A stretch of DNA of 64,000 bases from Marisediminitalea aggregata (lineage in GTDB: Bacteria > Pseudomonadota > Gammaproteobacteria > Enterobacterales > Alteromonadaceae): NCBI RefSeq assembly GCF_900129565.1, contig NZ_FQWD01000001.1, forward strand, positions 248,001 to 312,000. Direction: 5' to 3'. Under the pieces are notes generated by a model. It ran no database searches. It worked only from the letters and a program-made list of their open reading frames with translations, and was not told where the DNA came from. The position numbers were made by a program, and so were the translations under genes. Shown piece by piece: positions 10,201 to 17,757 of the stretch; the stretch's first letter is position 1; every line of letters starts with the position of its first letter.

Positions 10201-12293
10201 CCTAAAATGATGGGTTCCTGATTATTTCGCCAGCTAAATCCCGACTGAAAAAAACCGCCCAGGTATACACCATCCAGGTAAACGTTCATTCCGCCAGAGC
10301 CCCAAGTGTATGCCAGGTGATACCATTGCTCCCGTTCGTCAATAACACTACCGGTATAAATTTCGTAAGATTGATACTGTGTTTCTTGCCGAAATATCAG
10401 CTTGCCATCCTGGTCCACCAGTAAAGTGAACTGCCCGCCAAAATCCCGGCCGCTGGAGTCTTTCGAGAAAAGCGCCTGAAGGCTATTTCCATAGCTATCC
10501 CGGTTATGATCTAAATCAGACACTTTGAACCACATGGTTAGTGTACCGGATGAAAGCTGTAACCCTGAACCATGGTCGATATTGATGTGCTGATTGCCAC
10601 CATCAAACCCCGACGCCTGGCATAAACGTCCATTGATAATGGCTGAAGCACCGTTTATTGAGCGCCCATTGTAGCCACTTACCACATCGACGACTTCGCC
10701 CGCAGTACCAGACAAACTGCACACGTCCATTTTCCAATGCGAAACCAGTGTCGCGTTGGATCCACAGCTAACACAGCTTTCTTCAGACTCCGCGTTTAGC
10801 AGCGCGATTTGTTGCGCTGATAACTGCTGATTGTACAAACGAATATCGTCTATACGTCCCTGATAAAAATCACCGAGATCTGAATACGATGTATTCTGCG
10901 GGTCGTGCTGACTGGCATTAGCGGCCACCAATAACGGTTTATTGTTGCTTTGCCAGCCTGAGGTATAGCTACTGTTGCTGCCCACCAGATTATTATCTAC
11001 GTACACCTGCATCCCTGCCGGGCCAAAGGTGTAGACTACGTGATGCCATTGCCCTTCAATAATGACCGGCGACGTATTCAATTGATAAGTGGTGCTGGAC
11101 GACTGCTGATTGACCTTGATGGCGCCGCTGTTGGTGACCCACATCGACACCTGCCCCCCTGAACCAATGAACCTTTCGTCTTTGGAGAACAGCGACATCC
11201 CCCCTTCCTGGGTGGAATTAAAATATGCCAGATTATCGGTATTCATCCAGAACGAAATGGCCCCTTCGGCAATAGCGTAGTTATTGCTGTGTGGCAGAAA
11301 CAAGTAGTCTTCGTCCCCACGGAAATAAGCGGCCTGACAATATTGTCCATTGCTGTCGATACTCGGTGAGTTTACCGACCGGCCATTGTTCCCGGCGATA
11401 CTGTCCACCACCTCGCCATTGGCGTTGGTTAGCGCACAGACATTCAGTGTCCAGTGGGCGACGGCGGTGGGCAAAGTCACAGTTTTCGTGCAAAGTCCGT
11501 CAGTTTCCAACGTCGATAAAGCAGCTTCGTCGTAAGTTACAACGCTACGGTCGTGCAAAATTATCTGCTGAGCATTGGAAGCACCGGTATGGGTGATATC
11601 GGTGTTATAGGTCACGCTGCTAGCACTGTATATGAACCCTTTTACCTGCGAGTATTGTCCAATGCTGACATACCCTTCAGAAATAATCGCCAACTGCGAT
11701 GGCTGACCATTCGCATTGATGGGGTTGTTGATATTGGTAGACATAGCCCGGGTATAAATCACCACGCTGGCGTTGTTGGCAATGTCTATTCGGGCATTCT
11801 GACCCAATGTGAGTTGTTCAATCCAATACTCGCCGCCAGACAACGTAAGGGTGGCATTAAAGTTCACATTCAGGGATTTAATTCTGAACGGCTGAGCACT
11901 GCTATTGGTAGTTAAAGCGCCACCATTGCCTACCGTCACAGTGCGATAATCTCCTGCCTGCAAGGTGCTGCTTGAATAATCATTGACTCTGACATCGGTT
12001 GCACTGGAGGAATATTGATAAGACGGAAGCGACAATGCCCCGCTGGCATTGCCCGATATTTGACATGCAACAGAATCACAGCTGGTGCCACCGCTGTTGT
12101 CCAGCATACTGGCTACATCAAGGGTACCGTCACTGCCTATCAGGCGGCTTTGAGGTTGAAACTGGATATAACCAGACGCAGAATGCGAGGCAGCAGGATC
12201 GGGGAAAACCGACTGACAAGAAACAGCATGGGCCGCGGCGGGAAAAACGACCGCAACTAACGACAAAACCTGTTTAATCCACTGTTTCAACAC
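7242..12293 (-). CDS. mshQ: MSHA biogenesis protein MshQ, large LamG-containing protein
   Basis: This 1683-residue secreted protein starts at a GTG preceded by GAGGGTGTGA and has a signal peptide ending near AAAHA (residue 23). Residues 25-260 form a beta-rich N-terminal region. Three laminin-G/concanavalin-like modules follow at about 275-500, 510-745 and 755-990; the first two share the pattern HW-x-C-x-GEVVD-x-NGRS. The C-terminal part (about 1000-1683) resembles the DUF6701 region of MshQ, with a DWDGDGDIDADDSP acidic loop near the end and a terminal HMREGF. It is the last gene of the MSHA operon. A surface adhesive or tip role is inferred from domains and position; exact function in any species is poorly established. 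Confidence 0.88.
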   Translation of the reverse strand: MLKQWIKQVLSLVAVVFPAAAHAVSCQSVFPDPAASHSASGYIQFQPQSRLIGSDGTLDVASMLDNSGGTSCDSVACQISGNASGALSLPSYQYSSSATDVRVNDYSSSTLQAGDYRTVTVGNGGALTTNSSAQPFRIKSLNVNFNATLTLSGGEYWIEQLTLGQNARIDIANNASVVIYTRAMSTNINNPINANGQPSQLAIISEGYVSIGQYSQVKGFIYSASSVTYNTDITHTGASNAQQIILHDRSVVTYDEAALSTLETDGLCTKTVTLPTAVAHWTLNVCALTNANGEVVDSIAGNNGRSVNSPSIDSNGQYCQAAYFRGDEDYLFLPHSNNYAIAEGAISFWMNTDNLAYFNSTQEGGMSLFSKDERFIGSGGQVSMWVTNSGAIKVNQQSSSTTYQLNTSPVIIEGQWHHVVYTFGPAGMQVYVDNNLVGSNSSYTSGWQSNNKPLLVAANASQHDPQNTSYSDLGDFYQGRIDDIRLYNQQLSAQQIALLNAESEESCVSCGSNATLVSHWKMDVCSLSGTAGEVVDVVSGYNGRSINGASAIINGRLCQASGFDGGNQHINIDHGSGLQLSSGTLTMWFKVSDLDHNRDSYGNSLQALFSKDSSGRDFGGQFTLLVDQDGKLIFRQETQYQSYEIYTGSVIDEREQWYHLAYTWGSGGMNVYLDGVYLGGFFQSGFSWRNNQEPIILGANAGASGNYQSNSWELRDFLRGEIDDVRIYAGELTTADVQALYTASNYACPTCAGTGPRLHYKFEELAWPTFNTVLDSTTNLNNGTPMGRVQPVEPSNDISCRALDVPYNTNTYQDAVNTNLDLNQVGDRGTITFWYRSDQPWIGGGNRQLFDASNRYFFYMSLSNNGELGFGMEDASGNNMDVITQQLGYGANEWVNIALTWNMPGEDIDLYVNGSRVFMYGRWNLTNPALGDLTSMKIGDNSSSNFVGYMTDNSANGQFDDVRIYDYEQSRQQIRDDMDDVERCFSVHHYEVTHPTQSLTCSAASVTLKACANASCSELVSDPVSVNLPAGSWSSSNPVTFTGSTTLSLAETTASQYNITVSAADQASAPDNATQCTSNCVINFVNSGFEFFDTANPYQTTLPAIVAESDLGRVGLRAVQSNAGVCQALLIGQQSVTLGYDCVSPGNASYSPDQCSVPFAGVPVSGNGLGENSAPVKLTFDSNGETSLAGRTYADAGRLTITATANINNTTIESGSSQLDSIPAQLQASTNASAVSAAGTGHTLSITALGANGSPLPGYQPGDLQMAVTRQAPASASASEGQYYVSANQSVSSSATQSWQSVSVPAFSVGAYSYSEAYMSEVGTYQFDLQDNGYLGQTITATGVSLGRYTPAYFDVVAATTPQIEPSCSAAFTYLGQSFAFAAGAEPALQITAYNAKGQVTANYSDALWALSPSASSLSDMYFTDNSGYSGTLNTLNAGSTPVITDSADYDGDAVMTVYDTSLEYSKIRTPATGAGNGSPFTADVDIIVGSSVLTDTDGICYQSSYPNGCESFTIASVQGSEMRYGRLRLENSFGPETETLRLPVIAEYFNNGNWLVNTDDSCTAVAFTQSSGQITLENTSTGNDEQDLTGLLSGIAGSGTLTNGESANGVIAVGPAMSNGVAVRGSVRIRLDPAAPGANWANHLNIDWDGDGDIDADDSPSADLFFGIYRGNDRTIHMREGF

Positions 12294-12306
12294 TCACACC
12301 CTCATA

Positions 12307-12366
12307 CTGGTATCTGTATATTTTAGTACACGATATGGCTATATACGGTACAGACAGGCATACCAG
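12307..12366 (-). repeat. Nested inverted repeat between mshP and mshQ
   Basis: CTGGTA (12307-12312) pairs with TACCAG (12361-12366), and TCTGTA (12313-12318) pairs with TACAGA (12349-12354). The right side carries a 6-nt asymmetric insert. It fills most of the 74-bp gap, the largest internal gap in the operon, directly after the mshP stop. It probably folds in the mRNA and could tune mshQ expression. Confidence 0.55.
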
Positions 12367-12367
12367 A

Positions 12368-12793
12368 CTATTGTTCTTCAAACGCATCCATTTCCAGTGT
12401 CCGGCTGACCCATATGTCACCGGCCTGACAGACGCCTGTGCTCACAAACCGGTAATAGTTGTATTGCTGGTTTTGCTTTGTAATAGCCGTTGTTGTGCAG
12501 GCCGCCTGGTACTGACAGTTTTCCAATCCATCCCCCTGCGGTAAACCAGCACTGCTACTTACGGTGGCATTACATGCTGCGACCGGCGAGTTAAGCGGAA
12601 ATGCAGAAGCGGCAATGCGTTGTAACCCGCTCTGGGCAGCGAATTTAGCGCGCGCCCCTAACACTTCATAAATCACTGATTGACTAGTGCCGGATAACAA
12701 ATTGATCATGGTAATTCCAAGAAAAGCCAGCACCAAAATGACAAACAAGGTGATCACTAACATACTGCCGCGCTGTTTTTTACTATGGCACAT
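12368..12793 (-). CDS. mshP: MSHA biogenesis protein MshP (PilX-like minor component)
   Basis: A 141-residue protein from the ATG at 12793, which overlaps the mshO stop by 11 bp; an upstream in-frame start at 12823 lies wholly inside mshO. The N-terminus MCHSKKQRGSMLVITLFVILV is a short basic leader followed by one hydrophobic helix, as in PilX/GspK-like pilus proteins, and it lacks the FTLIEL signature of the major prepilins. Four cysteines lie in the C-terminal half. It is likely an inner-membrane or minor pilus subunit assembled with MshO and MshD. Naming rests on position in the operon and N-terminal type. Confidence 0.88.
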   Translation of the reverse strand: MCHSKKQRGSMLVITLFVILVLAFLGITMINLLSGTSQSVIYEVLGARAKFAAQSGLQRIAASAFPLNSPVAACNATVSSSAGLPQGDGLENCQYQAACTTTAITKQNQQYNYYRFVSTGVCQAGDIWVSRTLEMDAFEEQ

Positions 12794-13625
12794 TGGCAAC
12801 GTGGATCTCCTGTTGATAAGCAATTTGCTCGCCGTTGTCAGAAAAACGCAATCTTACTTCAACAATAGCGTTGCTTTGTAACCGGGTAGAAATAATTCTG
12901 AATGGGTCGTCTTCGCTCGGGTTGTTTGCCGGATTCGCCGACAACACATTGACAACGTGCTCCGCAATCACGGGTAAGCCAGGGAACGCGCCAAGCTGAT
13001 TGTTAATGATGTCGTTCTCGTAGCGAATGAGTGCATTTTGATACACACAAAAGCTCACCGCCCGGTCGACTAAATAGACTCTCGATGCCGGCGAGCTCTG
13101 CGCAAACTGCCCGGTAACCGACAGCTGCACAATATCGTCGCTGTCGTCCAGCGTACTGCAGTCGCCGTCACCATCATCGGTACACGCCGTTACGTTTACC
13201 CGACGGTTACGCGAAGCGTCATAGATATCTTCACTACGAGTAGGGTAAACAACGGCAAAGTTGTCGCCCGTGGGCAGCGTGTAAGGCACGTTATTGATAT
13301 CGTGCAGCGCCACCACGTCCATCTCGAGATTACCGGGTTCGGGAAGGCGTGTGTACACAGTCGCCCAGTTTATGGGTACGAATTCCAAGCAGTGGTAACT
13401 GGTATTGCCGGTAATGCGTACGCTGTTTGGCACGGCATTCGCAATCTCCCGTTTTAATCGCTCAATAGCAAAGCGACTTTCCGTCACCAATTGCTCCCGG
13501 GTACTGACATCGATATAAGTTTGCATGGAACCACGCACAAAACTGGCGATCCCGGCACTGGCAATGCCCAGAATAACAATAACGGTGATCAGCTCGATTA
13601 ACGAGAATCCCTGACTCTTACGCAT
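12783..13625 (-). CDS. mshO: MSHA minor prepilin MshO
   Basis: The ATG at 13625 shares one base with the mshD stop (TGATG) and gives 280 residues. The leader MRKSQG ends before FSLIELITVIVILGIASAG, a class III prepilin signal with G at -1, F at +1 and E at +5, processed by a PilD-type peptidase. The remaining 240 residues form the globular minor-pilin part. Operon order and size fit MshO. Confidence 0.92.
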   Translation of the reverse strand: MRKSQGFSLIELITVIVILGIASAGIASFVRGSMQTYIDVSTREQLVTESRFAIERLKREIANAVPNSVRITGNTSYHCLEFVPINWATVYTRLPEPGNLEMDVVALHDINNVPYTLPTGDNFAVVYPTRSEDIYDASRNRRVNVTACTDDGDGDCSTLDDSDDIVQLSVTGQFAQSSPASRVYLVDRAVSFCVYQNALIRYENDIINNQLGAFPGLPVIAEHVVNVLSANPANNPSEDDPFRIISTRLQSNAIVEVRLRFSDNGEQIAYQQEIHVANVP

Positions 13626-14206
13626 CAGAAATTCCACCGATAGCTGGCAAAAGTCAGAGGCTCCCCGCCTGGCGTGGTTACCGTAATCGTGATCCGTTTC
13701 ACGTTCGCCACCAGCGTGCCAGTATCAGGCACACCGTTCTGGTCGGCATCGTCGTCATTAATGCCGTCTTCATTACTGTCGTAATACACCGAGACCTGCG
13801 CTCGAAATCCCTGGTACAAGCTTTCGCCATTATTCAGCATTGCCTGACCTTGTACGTTCAGAATATTACCATCACGCTGATCCAATCCATGATAATCGTC
13901 GACATCGTCGTAACTGTCTCGACTCTCGCCGCTGTCTGGCCCCAAAGACCCGGACGCAGTGCAGCTTTGTCCTTCGTTGCAACGTGTGTTGCCACCGGAA
14001 TGATCGGATTGCTCGTCAAACGACTTGGCATTAATTTCCGTTAACAAAGACTGCGCTAATTCACTGGCGCGAATTTGCCAGATTGGCTCAATACTGAGGC
14101 GAGATTGCGGACCTATAACACCAATGATAACCAGCATAATGATGGTGAACACCACGATACCGATAATCAATTCAATCAGGGTAAAGCCACGGACGTTAGC
14201 ACGCAT
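13625..14206 (-). CDS. mshD: MSHA minor prepilin MshD
   Basis: A 193-residue prepilin from the ATG at 14206, overlapping the mshC stop by 11 bp. The leader MRANVRG precedes FTLIELIIGIVVFTIIMLVI with the conserved G(-1), F(+1) and E(+5). The globular part has an aspartate-rich stretch (YYDSNEDGINDDDADQNG) that looks like a calcium-binding loop, as in other minor pilins. It is expected in the inner membrane before pilus priming. Confidence 0.92.
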   Translation of the reverse strand: MRANVRGFTLIELIIGIVVFTIIMLVIIGVIGPQSRLSIEPIWQIRASELAQSLLTEINAKSFDEQSDHSGGNTRCNEGQSCTASGSLGPDSGESRDSYDDVDDYHGLDQRDGNILNVQGQAMLNNGESLYQGFRAQVSVYYDSNEDGINDDDADQNGVPDTGTLVANVKRITITVTTPGGEPLTFASYRWNF

Positions 14207-14759
14207 GTACGTACCCCTGACTTTCAATACACACATCCACACTGGACTCGCCAGTCAGTGTCACGCGGCAAGGCGTACCTGTATTGCAGTTGGCTGCACC
14301 GTTCAATGGACGGCCAAGGGAGTCAAATGCCAGATAAGAGAAGTTAGTAAAGTTGCCATCCCGGCTGCTGAGCACAACCGATTCATCGGATAACTCCGGC
14401 GCCTGTACCGCTAAAAATGCGGGTGCGCTGCTGTTGATGTTGCTGCCACAAGTGGCAGCGCCATTTCCCGGCGAATAATCCAACGAAGGCGGGCCATAGG
14501 CGCTTGCGGTACCATAAGCCAGATTAATACGAAAACAAAACCCGCTGCGTGTGTCTTGCATCGCGCGGGTTTGCATATTTCGCAGGGCTGTGATCAGTCT
14601 GTCCTGATAAGCGTATTCCACGTACCCATCACGAGACTGAAACCGCGTTGCCGCAATGACAGACAGCACGCCAATCAGCACTACCACGGTAATTAGTTCA
14701 ATTAAGCTGAACCCCGAATTAAAACGATTACCGCGAAGTGATGTTATGCCATGCTGCAT
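14196..14759 (-). CDS. mshC: MSHA prepilin MshC
   Basis: A 187-residue prepilin with a 16-residue leader MQHGITSLRGNRFNSG before FSLIELITVVVLIGVLSVIA. This signal is cleaved and N-methylated by the prepilin peptidase. It follows mshA after 17 bp. No clear ribosome site precedes the ATG, so coupling to mshA translation is possible. Cysteine pairs in the C-terminal half (CFR, ATCGS, NCNTGTPC, DVC) could form disulfides. Confidence 0.91.
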   Translation of the reverse strand: MQHGITSLRGNRFNSGFSLIELITVVVLIGVLSVIAATRFQSRDGYVEYAYQDRLITALRNMQTRAMQDTRSGFCFRINLAYGTASAYGPPSLDYSPGNGAATCGSNINSSAPAFLAVQAPELSDESVVLSSRDGNFTNFSYLAFDSLGRPLNGAANCNTGTPCRVTLTGESSVDVCIESQGYVHAC

Positions 14760-14776
14760 GGACAGTTAGATACAGC

Positions 14777-15283
14777 TTAACAGCCTGTTGTGACAGAAGT
14801 AACAGTGGCGGCAGTATTGGCCGTTGCTTCTGTGTACAGGGCGTAACAAGCTGCTGTTGCTGTTGTCGAGTAAGCCACGCCCTCAGGCGTAAATGCTGTC
14901 GACCCTGTGCTTGGGCCACCAGTGTCAGTACTTAGGGTTATATCCCAGTCGGCATCGGTGATATCAGTCCAACCTGCAAGGTTTGCAAAGGTCATTTGCT
15001 CTGCTTCCGGGTACCCGTAATGCGTTTCCACTGCAACGTTGTTTAGCGTTACCTGCGCACCATTATTTGCAGTACCAGTTGGATTTCCCTGCTCACCAGC
15101 AATAGCTGATTTTGCATATACAAGCTGTGCACCGCCTAAAAGCGCACCTCGCAAACCTTCTACAGTTGACGCCCGGGCATCACCCTGGAAATCAATAAAC
15201 CGAGGTGCAGCTGTGACTGCAAGAATACCAAGAATAACGATCACAATGATCAATTCGATTAACGTAAAACCACGTTGCTGCAT
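14777..15283 (-). CDS. mshA: MSHA major pilin MshA
   Basis: The ATG at 15283 follows a strong ribosome site (AAGGGGA, 7-8 bases) and gives 168 residues. The leader is only MQQRG, then FTLIELIIVIVILGILAVTA. The typical MshA feature APRFIDFQGDARASTVEGLRG follows, and the C-terminal cysteines (AACYAL, VTTGC) resemble the pilin D-region disulfide. It should be the main fibre subunit, mediating surface attachment. A 67-bp gap separates it from mshB, more than at most operon junctions, consistent with extra expression. Confidence 0.94.
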   Translation of the reverse strand: MQQRGFTLIELIIVIVILGILAVTAAPRFIDFQGDARASTVEGLRGALLGGAQLVYAKSAIAGEQGNPTGTANNGAQVTLNNVAVETHYGYPEAEQMTFANLAGWTDITDADWDITLSTDTGGPSTGSTAFTPEGVAYSTTATAACYALYTEATANTAATVTSVTTGC

Positions 15284-15350
15284 GTTAATTCCCCTTAAAT
15301 GGATAACGCTATTATTCACAAGTTTAGTCTACAGTACAGGTATAAACCCG

Positions 15351-15989
15351 TTAATTAGACGAAATGTTATTAAACACAACCACCTGACCAATACGCGGGT
15401 CGTAAATAAATCCGTCCCCCGTGGTGTCATCAGTGGGTTGTACCGATTGGTTTTGCACTGATTTACTCAGATAATAAAAACACAAATCATTGCCACCAGA
15501 CCCCGTGCCATTGCTGGCAGTCGTAAAATAACGGAATCTGTCGAACGGTCGGTTAGCCCAGTCAGACGTGATGGTTGGTGCGCTTTGCATGATCAGATTG
15601 AAAATGCTCTCGCAGTCCAGATTCGTCATACTGTCGTCTTCTGTACTCCCGTCGTTGTTTAATTGTCCGGTTGGATACCCGGTGTTCTTGTCGATAGCGA
15701 CTAAAATGCCGTCCAACGTAACAAAGGTCTGGTTGGTGGCTTGATTTTCCTGCGGGCGGGCTTCCAGTTCCCATTCCGCCCGAACCAAACCCACCCCGGT
15801 AGCAAAGCCACCGGCGACGCCCTCAACCGTGGCATCTTCTGCCTGTTCAGTGACATCGAGGAATCGGGGGATAGCCACTGCAGCCAGTAAACCCAGCAGA
15901 ACCACCACAATTACCAACTCAATCAGGGTAAAGCCTTGCGTAGTTGCAAAACCTCGCGGTGTAGCTATTCCAGCCTTTCGGTTTGTCAT
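15351..15989 (-). CDS. mshB: MSHA pilin-like protein MshB
   Basis: The second ATG at 15989 is preferred because AGGAG lies 6 bases before it; the first ATG at 15995 overlaps that site. The protein is 212 residues with a 19-residue leader ending TTQG before FTLIELVIVVVLLGLLAAVA. It shares with MshA the PRFLDVTEQAEDATVEGVAGG pattern, so the two are paralogues. MshB is a pilin-like component encoded immediately before the major pilin gene. Confidence 0.92.
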   Translation of the reverse strand: MTNRKAGIATPRGFATTQGFTLIELVIVVVLLGLLAAVAIPRFLDVTEQAEDATVEGVAGGFATGVGLVRAEWELEARPQENQATNQTFVTLDGILVAIDKNTGYPTGQLNNDGSTEDDSMTNLDCESIFNLIMQSAPTITSDWANRPFDRFRYFTTASNGTGSGGNDLCFYYLSKSVQNQSVQPTDDTTGDGFIYDPRIGQVVVFNNISSN

Positions 15990-16019
15990 TCTCATCTCCT
16001 AACCTTTATTGCCCGTGAC

Positions 16020-16529
16020 TCATTCGCCCCGGGTAACCACGCCAGTGTAAATACTGTAATCAAAAAACGGGCCGGTACTTACCCGGAACCGACATCGCGC
16101 ATTGGGTACTTTTGCGTCGTCGTTATCGCTCGCATAGTACTCACCAAGCACTCTGAATCCTTCTACTCTTGCCGGCATATTCAGCAGTTGCTCCCACACC
16201 CGGGTACACCCCTCTGAATTGGGCTCGACCTTTGGCCAGCCAAAATGCGCCATTCGCACCGGGCGTCGCCCGACTTCCTTACCATTGCCATCGTAGTGCA
16301 CCAGCATAATCATTTCCGGCCGCCCCTCTGCCTGCCATTGCCAGTGTGCATTAGTTGCACTGCCAGCAAACTGGCGTGCATAGCCGTCCATTAATTCGGC
16401 TTCAATGTCGGGCTCGGCGTCATACATGTAAACAATCGCCGTCCCCATCAAAATGGTGAACACCGCAATAACCACCAGGTTAATCATCACCCGGCGTAAA
16501 TTGTCATCGGCTTCTTCTCTTGGCTTCAC
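16020..16529 (-). CDS. mshF: MSHA biogenesis protein MshF
   Basis: A 169-residue protein from a GTG one base after the mshG stop, with AAGGGT inside the mshG end as ribosome site. It has a single N-terminal membrane helix (MINLVVIAVFTILMGTAIVYM, about residues 15-35) after a charged cytoplasmic tip, then a periplasmic domain with repeated Trp (HWQWQAEGRPE). It is poorly conserved; identity rests on its place between mshG and mshB and on topology. Confidence 0.85.
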   Translation of the reverse strand: MKPREEADDNLRRVMINLVVIAVFTILMGTAIVYMYDAEPDIEAELMDGYARQFAGSATNAHWQWQAEGRPEMIMLVHYDGNGKEVGRRPVRMAHFGWPKVEPNSEGCTRVWEQLLNMPARVEGFRVLGEYYASDNDDAKVPNARCRFRVSTGPFFDYSIYTGVVTRGE

Positions 16530-16530
16530 C

Positions 16531-17757
16531 TTAGTTACCCTTAATGGCGCTCATCATGTCCCACATAGGTGTAAATATACCTAATGCCAGCACCAGAACC
16601 ATACCCGCTACAATACCAATCAAAATGGGCTCAATTTTCGCTGTCAGACTATTTAAATCATAGTCGACTTCCCGTTCATAAAATCCGGCGACTTCAGCCA
16701 GCAGTTCATCGACCCGCCCTGTTTCTTCGCCAACGTTGACCATTTGTAACACCATAGGCGTAAACAATCCGCTTGCCTGAGCAACACGCGACAGGTTTTC
16801 CCCTTTTTCAATACTTTGCCGCATAGTAATAATGCGCAACTCCATATGGCGGTTCCCCACCGCTTCAGCCACCAGGTTCAGAGCGGTAGTGAGGGGTAAA
16901 CCGGCTTGCAGCATCATTGAAAAACTGCGACAAAACCGCGCCAACAATGAGCGCTCCAGTACCTTTCCAATGATAGGCATACGCAATTTTCGCCTATCCC
17001 AGTTCAACAACCCGTCTGGTGTACTCAAATAGTGGCGCACGGCCGCAATGATGAATACCACGCCGCCGACCAGGAACAGCCATTGATTGACGAAGAAGTC
17101 TGACATACCCAGCAGAAACCGCGTCATAATGGGCAATTCAGCGCCAAACTTACTGAACATATCGGCAAACTTCGGAATAACGAATACATTCATGATCACC
17201 AACGCAGCGACCAGTGCAAACACCACAAAAATCGGGTAGCGGGTAGCGGCTTTGATTTGTCGCCGGGTCTCCTGCTCGCGTTCCAGGTAACCGGCAAGCT
17301 GCAAGAATGACTCATCTAATCTACCGGTGTTTTCACCCACGTGGATTACCGATACATAGAGTTTAGAAAATATTTTCTCGTGCTGGTGCATTGCCGACGA
17401 CAGTGTTCGCCCCCGCTCAAGCAAGCTAATAATATCGGTGAGTGCCAGTTTCAGACGGAGTGAATTCGTCGACTCCGCCAGACTGCTTACTGCACGCAAA
17501 ATAGGAATGCCGGCGTGTGTGAGTGAATACATTTGCCGGGAAAAAATCACCAGTTCATCCAGCGTCACTTTTGGAGTCAGGAAGTTCACCGTCTCAACAG
17601 CAGCTTCGCCGTCGCCACCGGCAGCAGGATGAATAGAAATGGGCGTAACACTGCGCGCTAACAACATTTTAGCCGCCGCATTCGCATCAATGGCGTCAAT
17701 CATGCCGCTACGCATTTCACCATTGCTTTCACGCCCTTTGTATTCAAACCTAGGCAT
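16531..17757 (-). CDS. mshG: MSHA platform protein MshG (PilC/GspF family)
   Basis: A 408-residue inner-membrane protein with two T2SSF domains, about residues 70-195 and 275-395, each ending in hydrophobic segments. Characteristic stretches are FSRQMYSLTHAGIPILRAV and FCRSFSMMLQAGLPLTTAL, plus GEETGRVDELLAEVAGFYEREVD. It is the polytopic platform that couples the MshE ATPase to pilin polymerisation. The start overlaps the end of mshE by 8 bp. Confidence 0.95.
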   Translation of the reverse strand: MPRFEYKGRESNGEMRSGMIDAIDANAAAKMLLARSVTPISIHPAAGGDGEAAVETVNFLTPKVTLDELVIFSRQMYSLTHAGIPILRAVSSLAESTNSLRLKLALTDIISLLERGRTLSSAMHQHEKIFSKLYVSVIHVGENTGRLDESFLQLAGYLEREQETRRQIKAATRYPIFVVFALVAALVIMNVFVIPKFADMFSKFGAELPIMTRFLLGMSDFFVNQWLFLVGGVVFIIAAVRHYLSTPDGLLNWDRRKLRMPIIGKVLERSLLARFCRSFSMMLQAGLPLTTALNLVAEAVGNRHMELRIITMRQSIEKGENLSRVAQASGLFTPMVLQMVNVGEETGRVDELLAEVAGFYEREVDYDLNSLTAKIEPILIGIVAGMVLVLALGIFTPMWDMMSAIKGN

